Shown here: positions 1 to 6,810 of the stretch, piece after piece
Layout: every line of letters begins with the position of its first letter
Numbering within the stretch: the stretch's first letter is position 1
Assembly: GCA_945873015.1 (NCBI GenBank)
Contig: CAMCBY010000018.1
Location: 1-20,908, forward strand
Direction of reading: 5' to 3'
Source of the DNA: Klebsiella pneumoniae
Lineage (GTDB): Bacteria > Pseudomonadota > Gammaproteobacteria > Ga0077536
DNA: 20,908 nucleotides
Notes under the pieces: generated by a model
Database searches by the model: none
What the model was told of the DNA's origin: nothing
Seen by the model: the letters and a program-made list of their open reading frames with translations, nothing else
Translations under genes and position numbers: made by a program

Positions 1-1
1 C

Positions 2-100
2 AACACTCGGCTGTTAGCGTCTATCGGCTATATCCCACCCGCGGAAGCTGAAGCAAACTATTATCGGGAACTCGCACGGCCACTCGCGGAAGCGGCCTGA
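2..100 (+). CDS. IS3-family transposase OrfB, C-terminal fragment (partial at window edge)
   Basis: An open frame enters from the left edge and stops at a TGA at 98–100. The visible 32 residues contain IGYIPPAEAEANYYRELA, the signature C-terminus of IS3-family OrfB transposases, just after the DDE (rve) catalytic core. The enzyme would cut and join the ends of its IS. Only the tail is visible, so intactness of the catalytic domain, and of the OrfA/OrfB frameshift, cannot be judged. The IS terminal inverted repeat follows directly (112–139), which supports the assignment. The family call is confident; the exact IS name is not attempted. Confidence 0.85.
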   Translation, partial: NTRLLASIGYIPPAEAEANYYRELARPLAEAA

Positions 101-111
101 CTTAAACTAAA

Positions 112-139
112 CAGCCTCCACGAAACCCGGGGCGATTCA
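112..139 (+). repeat. Right terminal inverted repeat of the IS3-family element
   Basis: The 28 bases run from CAGCCTCCACG to GGGGCGATTCA and lie just outside the transposase stop. The CCCCGG core and terminal CA are typical of IS3-family ends. The partner repeat is off the window, so the exact length is an estimate. Confidence 0.65.
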
Positions 140-146
140 AAGTGAC

Positions 147-161
147 ACCTAACAGTTGAAT
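147..161 (-). other. attI: Candidate integron attI recombination site (paired IntI core sites)
   Basis: On the minus strand the sequence reads ATTCAAC-T-GTTAGGT. The second heptamer fits the IntI crossover consensus GTTRRRY and the first fits its inverse RYYYAAC, so the pair forms an inverted simple site. It lies about 190 bp before the intI start and points away from intI, the geometry of attI1 relative to intI1. Cassettes would therefore enter to the left, with crossover between G and TTAGGT. The heptamers are short and could occur by chance; position and orientation are the main support. Confidence 0.55.
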
Positions 162-340
162 AGACCGAATAGGTTTTTCATGTGCTAGCCCGAACCAATA
201 AATAGTGTGATAGGCAGAATGGAGATAGTTCACTAGAACCAAGCGGTCGATTGTAGATCCTGTTGGACTAACCTCGTATATTCTCGGCGTGCGCTTAGTT
301 TAGCGCCAGTCTAATTGTCTTTTGTCGTCATGACGAACAT

Positions 341-345
341 GGAGG
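341..345 (+). promoter_or_regulatory. Shine-Dalgarno site of intI
   Basis: GGAGG lies 7 bases before the ATG at 353 and fixes that start, making the integrase the long form. The ATGs at 330 and 339 are out of frame. Between the attI-like site and this point (162–340) I see AT-richer noncoding DNA with no recognisable LexA box and no convincing sigma-70 promoter on either strand. Confidence 0.75.
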
Positions 346-352
346 TTCGAAC

Positions 353-1720
353 ATGGGCGAGTCTGTTGTTGTGCCGCAGGGCCGTCGGTGGGATGAATTT
401 GTCGCCTTGCTGGCGGCTAGAAATATTCCTTCGACCCGGCATCGGTTTTATGTTCTCTACGTAGAGCGTTTCGTCAATGTTCATCGGTCTCGCGCGGTCG
501 CGACCTTGGGCGGCGTTGAGCTTGCGCGGTGGTTGGACAGGGTGGTGCGTATCCGGCGGCCACCGGGTTGGCAGTTTGAGCAGGTGCTCGAATCTTTGCA
601 GTTGTACTTCTCGGCTTTGCTGAACGCTCCGTGGGCGGATGAGTTTGACTGGGGCCATTGGCGCAGTGTGGTGCAGTCCCTCCATGACCGGCGCGGTCGA
701 CGGCGCGACGGGATGGGCGTTGATGAGGCTGTCGATGCGTCCGCCAGGCGCGCTGCGGGGACCGAAAGTGCGACTAGCCGTCTGGTGGTGGAAATTCGTC
801 GCCGTGGTTATTCGATTCGTACTGAGCAGTCTTATCTCGATTGGGTGGAGCGTTTTGTGCGTTTCCACGGCGGCCGCGACCCCCATTCTTTGGCGGGCGC
901 CGATATCGTTCGTTTTCTTGAGCATCTGGCGGTTGAGCGCAACGTTGCCGTCAATACGCAGAGCCAGGCTTTGAATGCACTGGTCTTTCTTTATGAGCAG
1001 GCCTTGGGGCGTCCGCTCGGGGATCTCGACAACTTTACGCGCGCCAAGCGTCCGCGGCGTTTGCCGACGGTGCTGACGCGCACTGAAGTCGCGGCGCTGC
1101 TGGCCAGCATGCGTGGGTCTCATCAACTGCTTGGCAGGCTGCTGTATGGCACGGGCATGAGGCTCATGGAGGCCATGCGGCTGCGCGTCAAGGACGTCGA
1201 TTTCGGCTATCACCAACTGATGGTGAGGGACGGCAAGGGTCACAAGGACCGTGTGGTGCCGTTGCCCGATGTGCTGCGCGCGCCATTGAAGGCCCACCTT
1301 GAGCAGGTGCAAGCGCTGCACGAGGCGGACAAGGCGCGGGGGTTCGGTGAGGTCTATTTGCCTGAAGCGCTGACGCGTAAGTATCCGGCCGCGGCGAGTC
1401 ACTGGGTCTGGCAGTACGCTTTCCCGAGTGCGCGCCTCTCGGTTGATCCGCGCAGCGGATTGGCGCGGCGCCACCATCTGCATGAGAACGGTCTGCAGCG
1501 CGCGATCAAACAGGCGGCGGGCGCCGCCAACATCACCAAACGTGTCAGCAGTCACACCTTGCGTCACTCGTTCGCCACTCACTTGCTTGAGGGTGGTTAC
1601 GACATCCGCACGGTGCAGGAACTATTGGGTCATTCTGATGTGGCGACAACGATGATCTACACCCACGTGCTGAACAGGGGTGGGCGCGGCGTCAGGAGTC
1701 CGCTTGATGCGCTCGACTAA
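353..1720 (+). CDS. intI: Integron integrase (tyrosine recombinase) with extended N-terminus
   Basis: Site-specific tyrosine recombinase that inserts and excises gene cassettes at attI and attC sites. Residues ~150–455 resemble IntI1: a core-binding domain (YSIRTEQSYLDWVERFVRFH), then the catalytic domain with R270 (GTGMRLMEA), the K295/K298 region (GKGHKDR), H401 and R404 (HTLRHSFATHLL), H427 (LGHSD) and nucleophile Y436 (TTMIYTHV). The IntI-specific insertion is present at ~340–382 (RKYPAA…DPRSGLARRHHLHENGLQRA), which separates it from XerC/D. The protein is 455 aa against about 337 for IntI1. The extra ~130 residues contain a second core-binding-like segment (RFYVLYVERFV at 31–41). The start is supported by GGAGG. 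The gene ends 6 bp from the stop of the convergent pilU-like gene. All catalytic residues are intact, so it is probably active. Confidence 0.95.
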   Translation: MGESVVVPQGRRWDEFVALLAARNIPSTRHRFYVLYVERFVNVHRSRAVATLGGVELARWLDRVVRIRRPPGWQFEQVLESLQLYFSALLNAPWADEFDWGHWRSVVQSLHDRRGRRRDGMGVDEAVDASARRAAGTESATSRLVVEIRRRGYSIRTEQSYLDWVERFVRFHGGRDPHSLAGADIVRFLEHLAVERNVAVNTQSQALNALVFLYEQALGRPLGDLDNFTRAKRPRRLPTVLTRTEVAALLASMRGSHQLLGRLLYGTGMRLMEAMRLRVKDVDFGYHQLMVRDGKGHKDRVVPLPDVLRAPLKAHLEQVQALHEADKARGFGEVYLPEALTRKYPAAASHWVWQYAFPSARLSVDPRSGLARRHHLHENGLQRAIKQAAGAANITKRVSSHTLRHSFATHLLEGGYDIRTVQELLGHSDVATTMIYTHVLNRGGRGVRSPLDALD

Positions 1721-1726
1721 GAGCGC

Positions 1727-2785
1727 TCAGCCGAAGTTGATCTTCGCCTCAAGATTGGTCCTCGAATCGGCGTTGCTCAAAGCCTCTTCAAGCGTGATGC
1801 GCTCTTCCTTGAACAGATTATGCAGCGCCATATCAAAGGTCTGCATGCCGCGCTGACCGCTGCCTTCCATCGCTTCTTTGATCGAATGCACTTCACCTTT
1901 CAGGATGAGGTCGGCGATGTGTGGGGTGTTGACCAGGATCTCGATGGCGGCGCAACGTTTGCCGTCCACCGCTTTGACCAGGCGTTGCGAAATCACGGCG
2001 CGCAGGTTCATGGATAGGTCCATGAACAACTGCTTGTGCATGTCCTGCGGGAACAGGTTGATGACGCGCTCCATCGCCTGATTGGCGTTGTTGGCGTGCA
2101 TGGTAGAGATCGCGAGGTGGCCGGTGTTACACAACTCGAGTGAGGCTTCCATCGTTTCGCGGTCCCGGATTTCGCCAATCAGAATGACATCGGGCGCTTC
2201 GCGCAGCGATGCTTTCAGCGCATTACGATAGCTCAAGGTGTCAACGCCGACTTCGCGCTGGTTGATGATCGATTTCAGGTTCGGGTGGGAGAACTCGACC
2301 GGGTCTTCGATAGTAAGAATGTGGCCGCTCATGGCGCGGTTACGTTCGTTGATCATGGCGGCGAGGGTGGTCGACTTGCCAGAACCCGTCGCACCCACCA
2401 TCAGCACCAGTCCGCGTTTGGCCAGCACCAGTTCCGACAAGATGTCGGGCAGGCCCAAGGAGGAGATTTCCGGGATCTCGGCCGGGATGCGGCGCAACAC
2501 CATGCTCACTTCGCCACGCTGACGAAACACGTTGACGCGGAAACGCGCGGACTTATCCGGCAGTGCGATCGCGAAGTCGCACTCCAGGGTGTCTTCGAAG
2601 ATCTGAATCTGGCGATTGTTCATCACGCCGTAGGCAGCGGCCTTGGTCATTTCGCCGCTCAACTGGGTCTTGCCCACCGAGTTGATGGTGCCTTCTATCT
2701 TGATCTTGACCGGCGCGCCGACGGTGAAGAACAGGTCTGAGCCGTTCTTGTCGCGCAACAGGTGTAGATAAGGGGTGATGTCCAT
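1727..2785 (-). CDS. PilT/PilU-family pilus retraction ATPase (second PilU-like paralogue)
   Basis: Cytoplasmic hexameric AAA-like ATPase of the type IV pilus retraction motor family, 352 aa. It has Walker A GATGSGKST (131–139), the Asp-box region LTIEDPVEF (~157–165), Walker B DVILIGEIRD (199–208) and His box TGHLAISTMH (221–230). The C-terminus carries PHIADLILKGEVHSIKEAM in place of the PilT motif AIRNLIRE, so it groups with PilU rather than PilT. It is the last of three tandem paralogues on this strand, 27 bp after the pilU stop, with GGAG 5 bases before its start, so co-transcription is likely. Which pilus or motility state uses a second PilU cannot be told from sequence. The catalytic motifs are intact. 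Confidence 0.9.
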   Translation of the reverse strand: MDITPYLHLLRDKNGSDLFFTVGAPVKIKIEGTINSVGKTQLSGEMTKAAAYGVMNNRQIQIFEDTLECDFAIALPDKSARFRVNVFRQRGEVSMVLRRIPAEIPEISSLGLPDILSELVLAKRGLVLMVGATGSGKSTTLAAMINERNRAMSGHILTIEDPVEFSHPNLKSIINQREVGVDTLSYRNALKASLREAPDVILIGEIRDRETMEASLELCNTGHLAISTMHANNANQAMERVINLFPQDMHKQLFMDLSMNLRAVISQRLVKAVDGKRCAAIEILVNTPHIADLILKGEVHSIKEAMEGSGQRGMQTFDMALHNLFKEERITLEEALSNADSRTNLEAKINFG

Positions 2786-2812
2786 GAATGCTCCAGACGT
2801 TGCGGCGGGCGT

Positions 2813-3979
2813 TTAGCGCAGGAATCCGGTTTCCTGCTCGGTCTCTTCGAGGCGCAGACCGGCGGCGTCCTCGAGCGGGTTGCGGCCGCGGGCGGCCTTG
2901 CCTTCGAGTTTGATGCGCAGGCGCAATTCGTTTTGCGAGTCGGCGTTGCGCAGGGCATCGTCGAAAGTAATCAGATCGGCTTCGTAGAGTTCGAACAGCG
3001 CCTGGTCGAAGGTCTTCATGCCAAGTTCGTTGGACTTGGCCATGATTTCTTTGATGCCGTGCACTTCGCCCTTGAGGATGAGATCGGAGATCAGCGGCGA
3101 GTTCATCAGGATCTCGATGGCGGCGACGCGGCCTTTGCCATCGACTTTTTTCATAAGACGCTGCGACACCACCGCTTTCAGGTTCAGCGACAAATCCATC
3201 AGCAACTGCGAGCGCCGCTCCTCGGGGAAGAAGTTGATGATGCGATCGAGCGCCTGGTTGGAGCTGTTGGCGTGCAGGGTGGCCATTGCAAGATGGCCGG
3301 TTTCGGCAAACGCGATACCGAATTCCATGGTCTCGCGATCGCGGATTTCGCCAAGCAGGATGACGTCTGGCGCCTGACGCAAGGTGTTCTTGAGTGCGAT
3401 TTCCCAGTCGTCGGTATCCACCCCCACTTCGCGCTGCATGATGATGCAGTTCTTGTGCGGATGGACGTATTCGATGGGGTCTTCGATGGTGATGATATGG
3501 CCATAAGAATTGGCATTGCGGTAATCAATCATCGCCGCCAACGAGGTGGACTTACCCGAGCCAGTGCCGCCGACCATGATCACGAGACCGCGTTTGGTCA
3601 TCACTACTTCTTTCAAGACCGGCGGCAGGCCGAGCTTCTCGATGGTCGGCACGTCGGTTTCGATGGTGCGCAATACCAGGCCACAGGCGCCCTGCTGAAT
3701 AAAAGCATTGCAGCGGAAGCGGCCGATACCGGTCGGCGCGATGGCGAAATTACATTCTTTGGTCGCTTCGTATTCTTTGATCTGGCGGTCGTTCATGACC
3801 GCGTAGGCAAGTGCCTTGGTATTGTCCTGGGTGAGTTTGGTCTTGGAGACCGGCGTCACTTTGCCGTCTATCTTGATGGCGGGCGGAAAGTCGCGGGTGA
3901 TGAATAAGTCCGATCCTTTTTTCTCGACCATCAGGGTCAAGAGGTCGCGCATGTATTTAATAGCTTGTTCGCGTTCCAT
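2813..3979 (-). CDS. pilU: Type IV pilus retraction ATPase PilU
   Basis: PilT-dependent accessory retraction ATPase that works with PilT on type IV pilus disassembly at the inner-membrane base of the machine. At 388 aa it has the usual PilU length, including a C-terminal extension of ~30 residues beyond the ATPase core (KAARGRNPLEDAAGLRLEE…). Visible motifs are Walker A GGTGSGKST (137–145), ITIEDPIEY (~163–171), Walker B DVILLGEIRD (205–214) and His box TGHLAMATLH (227–236). PLISDLILKGEVHGIKEIM replaces the PilT AIRNLIRE motif, which marks PilU. The start is supported by AGGAG just upstream. It follows pilT by 63 bp, and that gap contains a 7-bp hairpin abutting the ribosome-binding site. Confidence 0.93.
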   Translation of the reverse strand: MEREQAIKYMRDLLTLMVEKKGSDLFITRDFPPAIKIDGKVTPVSKTKLTQDNTKALAYAVMNDRQIKEYEATKECNFAIAPTGIGRFRCNAFIQQGACGLVLRTIETDVPTIEKLGLPPVLKEVVMTKRGLVIMVGGTGSGKSTSLAAMIDYRNANSYGHIITIEDPIEYVHPHKNCIIMQREVGVDTDDWEIALKNTLRQAPDVILLGEIRDRETMEFGIAFAETGHLAMATLHANSSNQALDRIINFFPEERRSQLLMDLSLNLKAVVSQRLMKKVDGKGRVAAIEILMNSPLISDLILKGEVHGIKEIMAKSNELGMKTFDQALFELYEADLITFDDALRNADSQNELRLRIKLEGKAARGRNPLEDAAGLRLEETEQETGFLR

Positions 3980-3989
3980 CTCGCTCTCC

Positions 3990-4009
3990 TGGCGTCGTGC
4001 ATGACGCCA
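3990..4009 (-). other. Small hairpin in the pilT–pilU gap, abutting the pilU ribosome-binding site
   Basis: TGGCGTC and GACGCCA form a perfect 7-bp stem around a GTGCAT loop. In the mRNA the 3' arm ends immediately before the AGGAG of pilU (CTCCT at 3985–3989 on the plus strand). There is no following T-run, so it is not a standard intrinsic terminator. It could be a processing or translation-control element; that is inference. Confidence 0.5.
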
Positions 4010-4042
4010 TAATCTTCGGGCTGACGTCTGACCGGTGGCGCT

Positions 4043-5077
4043 CTAGAAATTGTCTTTGTTGGTGGCCTTCAAGCGCGCTTCCTGACGGGTCACCTGATTC
4101 TTTGCGACCATGCCCTGCAGGCATTGGTCAAGCGTCTGCATGCCGTATTGCTGGCCGGTCTGGATGGCTGAATACATCTGCGCAATCTTGTTTTCGCGGA
4201 TGAGATTACGGATGGCAGGCGTGCCGATCATGATCTCGTGAGCCGCGACGCGGCCGCCGCCGACTTTTTTGAGCAGCGACTGCGAGATCACCGCCCGCAG
4301 CGATTCGGAGAGCATGGCGCGCACCATGTCCTTCTCTTCAGCCGGGAATACGTCAACGATGCGGTCGATGGTCTTGGCGGCAGAACTGGTGTGCAGGGTG
4401 CCAAACACCAGGTGACCGGTCTCAGCGGCGGACAGCGCGAGGCGGATGGTTTCAAGGTCACGCATTTCGCCGACCAGGATGACGTCCGGGTCTTCGCGCA
4501 GCGCCGAGCGCAGTGCTTCGTTGAACCCCAGGGTGTCGCGATGCACTTCGCGCTGGTTGATGAGGCATTTTTTGGACTGGTGCACGAATTCGATGGGGTC
4601 CTCGATGGTGAGGATGTGACCGTATTCGGTTTCATTCTTGTGGTTGACCATCGCGGCGAGGGTCGTCGATTTGCCGGAACCGGTCGGCCCGGTCACCAGC
4701 ACCACACCGCGCGGGTAGTCGGAAATGCTCTTGAAAATCTCCGGCGCTTTCAGATCTTCGAGCGAGAGGATTTCCGAGGGGATGGTACGGAACACCGCAC
4801 CCGCGCCGCGGTTCTGGTTAAAAGCGTTGACGCGGAAGCGGGCGAGACCGGGGATTTCGAAGGAGAAGTCACACTCAAGGAATTCTTCGTAGTCCTTGCG
4901 CTGCTTGTCGTTCATGATGTCGTAGACGAGATCATGAACCGTAGTGTGGTCGAGGGCCGGCACGTTGATACGCCGGACGTCACCATCGACCCGAATCATG
5001 GGCGGCAAGCCGGCCGACAGATGCAGGTCGGAAGCGCGGTTCTTGACGCCGAAAGCTAGCAGCTCACCGATATCCAT
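4043..5077 (-). CDS. pilT: Type IV pilus retraction motor ATPase PilT
   Basis: Hexameric ATPase that powers type IV pilus retraction and hence twitching motility and DNA uptake. The 344-aa length is standard. It has an N-terminal PAS-like region (SDLHLSAGLPPMIRVDG), Walker A GPTGSGKST (130–138), LTIEDPIEF (156–164), Walker B DVILVGEMRD (198–207), His box TGHLVFGTLHT (220–230) and the PilT-specific C-terminal motif AIRNLIRE (288–295), which is required for retraction. GAGGAT lies 7 bases before the ATG. The gene is first of three on the minus strand and divergent from yggS, the arrangement known in Pseudomonas (pilT–pilU divergent from yggS–proC). Confidence 0.97.
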   Translation of the reverse strand: MDIGELLAFGVKNRASDLHLSAGLPPMIRVDGDVRRINVPALDHTTVHDLVYDIMNDKQRKDYEEFLECDFSFEIPGLARFRVNAFNQNRGAGAVFRTIPSEILSLEDLKAPEIFKSISDYPRGVVLVTGPTGSGKSTTLAAMVNHKNETEYGHILTIEDPIEFVHQSKKCLINQREVHRDTLGFNEALRSALREDPDVILVGEMRDLETIRLALSAAETGHLVFGTLHTSSAAKTIDRIVDVFPAEEKDMVRAMLSESLRAVISQSLLKKVGGGRVAAHEIMIGTPAIRNLIRENKIAQMYSAIQTGQQYGMQTLDQCLQGMVAKNQVTRQEARLKATNKDNF

Positions 5078-5264
5078 TAAACAATCCTCATGGCGCTGTT
5101 CATCGACAGGAACTTTCCCTCCCGCTTACCGGGAAGGTGTGGCGTGCGTCGCGGACCTCTTCGGTGCGGCGCCGCGGGGCGATGGTAAAGCCTTCACTGC
5201 GCGCCCAAACTCTACCAAGATCTCTCTACACATACCAACGAGGACGGCCGTGCAAGGCCGTGAC
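5078..5264. promoter_or_regulatory. Divergent pilT / yggS intergenic region
   Basis: These 187 bp must hold the promoters for the minus-strand pil genes and the plus-strand yggS run. A short hairpin is visible near 5112–5132 (TTCCC … GGGAA). I see no confident −35/−10 pair or named operator. A GTG at 5250 preceded by GAGGA is a possible alternative yggS start. Confidence 0.45.
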
Positions 5265-5948
5265 ATGACTGACATGCATGAGCTGGCACAACGTCTCGCG
5301 CGTTTGCAGGAAACGATTCGTGAGTACGAGGCGCGTCATGGTCGCACATCGGGTAGCGTGGCCTTGCTCGCGGTCAGCAAGCGTCATCCGGCCAGCGCCA
5401 TCGAAGACGCATGGGCGGCGGGACAACAAGCTTTCGGCGAGAACTATGTGCAAGAAGCGCTGGCCAAGGCAGCCAGCCTCGCCTCGTTGCCCATCGAGTG
5501 GCATTTCATCGGTCCTCTGCAGGGCAATAAAACGGCCGAGGTCGCTGCCAACTTTAGCTGGGTGCATACGATTGATCGCCTGCGCATCGCCGAGCGCCTG
5601 AATAATCAGCGCCCAGCCCATCTGCCGCCCTTGAATGTGCTCATCCAGGTCAATGTCAGCGGTGAGCCGAGCAAACATGGCATCGTGGCCGACGCGTTGC
5701 CGGCGCTGGCCGCCGAGGTGGCGGCCTTGCCGCGGCTCAAGCTGCGCGGGCTCATGACGCTACCTGCTCCAAGCGCGGATTTCGGCGCGCAGCGCGCGGC
5801 GTTCGCCGTGCTGCGGGAGCTGGCGCGTGACAGTGCGCTGGGCATGGAGACGCTGTCGATGGGCACCAGCGATGATTTTGAGGCCGCGATTGCCGAAGGT
5901 TCGACTATCGTTCGCATCGGCACGGCCTTGTTCGGACCGCGCACTTGA
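5265..5948 (+). CDS. yggS: PLP homeostasis protein, YggS/PROSC family
   Basis: Single-domain PLP-binding protein of the alanine-racemase-like fold that buffers pyridoxal phosphate and influences amino- and keto-acid pools; it has no known catalytic reaction. The protein is 227 aa, the usual length. Family motifs visible are LLAVSKRHPASAI with the PLP lysine at K39, FGENYVQEAL, WHFIGPLQGNK, RGLMTLPAP and the C-terminal phosphate-binding STIVRIGTALFG. The usual SMGMSxD segment reads SMGTSDD here. The ATG at 5265 aligns with E. coli YggS; an in-frame GTG at 5250 with GAGGA would add five residues. It starts the yggS–proC–yggT–yggU run. Confidence 0.95.
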   Translation: MTDMHELAQRLARLQETIREYEARHGRTSGSVALLAVSKRHPASAIEDAWAAGQQAFGENYVQEALAKAASLASLPIEWHFIGPLQGNKTAEVAANFSWVHTIDRLRIAERLNNQRPAHLPPLNVLIQVNVSGEPSKHGIVADALPALAAEVAALPRLKLRGLMTLPAPSADFGAQRAAFAVLRELARDSALGMETLSMGTSDDFEAAIAEGSTIVRIGTALFGPRT

Positions 5949-5991
5949 GGTGCGTGATAAACTCGGAAGAGATTCATTAAGACAACACGCG

Positions 5992-6810
5992 ATGGATTCT
6001 TTGTTTGCTTTCATCGGCGGCGGCAATATGGGCCGCGCTTTGGTCGGTGGCCTGCTGGCCGGCGGTCATTCGGCGTCCCGCATTCGGGTGGCCGATGCGG
6101 ATGCCGGCTGTCGCGCCGCCTGCGCAGAGCGCTTCGGTGTGATGGTGACGGACGACAACCTCGCCGCCTGTGAGGGTGCCGATGTAGTGGTGCTGGCGGT
6201 CAAACCGCAGCAGTTGCGCGAGGTCAGTCTGGCCTTGGCGCCAAACACGAGCCCATCGACTTTGTTCCTGTCGATTGCCGCCGGCATCACCCTCGGGCAC
6301 CTCGCGGCCTGGCTCGGCGATGAGCGTGCCATCGTGCGCGCAATGCCCAATACACCTGCCCAGATTGGCTGTGGTGCGGCGGCGCTGTGCGCCAATCACG
6401 CGGTATCGCCTGCACAGCATGACCTCGCCGAACACTTGCTGGCGGCAGTCGGCGAGGCGGTGTGGTTGGAGGACGAAGGTTTGATGGACGCCGTCACGGC
6501 CTTGTCGGGCAGCGGCCCGGCCTATGTTTTTCTATTGCTCGAGTTGCTGGAGCAGAGCGGCTGCGAACTCGGCCTGCCGGCCGCGTTGTCGAGGCGGCTG
6601 TCACTCGCGACGGTCGAGGGGGCGGCGCGCCTCGCGCGCGGTTCGGAACACGACCCGGCGACCCTGCGTCGGCAAGTGACCTCACCCGGCGGCACCACCG
6701 AACAGGCGTTAAAACGCTTCAATGACGCCGATCTCGCGGGCATTGTCAGCCGCGCGCTGACCGCAGCGCGCGACCGTGGCCGCGAACTCGCCGCCCAGGT
6801 GCCACGCTAA
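5992..6810 (+). CDS. proC: Pyrroline-5-carboxylate reductase
   Basis: Catalyses the last step of proline synthesis, the NAD(P)H-dependent reduction of 1-pyrroline-5-carboxylate to L-proline. The 272-aa protein opens with the Rossmann dinucleotide motif FIGGGNMGRALVGGL. It contains VVLAVKPQQL and MPNTPAQIGCG, and carries the ProC C-terminal signature ALSGSGPAYVFLLLELLEQ followed by QVTSPGGTTEQALKRF, where substrate and dimer contacts lie. It begins 43 bp after yggS, and its TAA overlaps the ATG of yggT by one base, so the genes are translationally coupled. This order is conserved in gammaproteobacteria. Confidence 0.97.
   Translation: MDSLFAFIGGGNMGRALVGGLLAGGHSASRIRVADADAGCRAACAERFGVMVTDDNLAACEGADVVVLAVKPQQLREVSLALAPNTSPSTLFLSIAAGITLGHLAAWLGDERAIVRAMPNTPAQIGCGAAALCANHAVSPAQHDLAEHLLAAVGEAVWLEDEGLMDAVTALSGSGPAYVFLLLELLEQSGCELGLPAALSRRLSLATVEGAARLARGSEHDPATLRRQVTSPGGTTEQALKRFNDADLAGIVSRALTAARDRGRELAAQVPR

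Larger units (their letters stand above)
1..139 (+). mobile_element. Right end of an IS3-family insertion sequence
   Basis: The transposase C-terminus is followed by about 11 bases and then a sequence that, read inward from the outer end, begins TGAATCGCCCCGGGTTTC. This matches my recollection of IS3-family termini (TGAACCGCCCCGG-type, ending in CA on the outside). The outer boundary is placed at 139 because the CA of the end falls there. The left half of the element and its target duplication lie outside the window. The element sits on the cassette side of the integron site at 147–161. Confidence 0.75.

Noticed and set aside
162..340. LexA-regulated intI promoter
   Set aside because: Many intI genes carry a LexA box, but no CTG-N10-CAG-like palindrome is visible here, so SOS control is not claimed.
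311..1582. A 423-codon minus-strand open frame opposite intI
   Set aside because: It lies antisense to a protein with full catalytic motifs. Its product is Arg/His/Gln-rich with no recognisable domain, typical of a GC-rich shadow frame.
1..5077. A new defence island around the integron
   Set aside because: Apart from the IS fragment and intI, the adjacent genes are type IV pilus ATPases; no cassette genes or defence domains are inside the window.
4944..5264. N-terminal extension of yggS back into pilT
   Set aside because: The frame is open but overlaps the pilT coding sequence, and the YggS family begins at the ATG at 5265.
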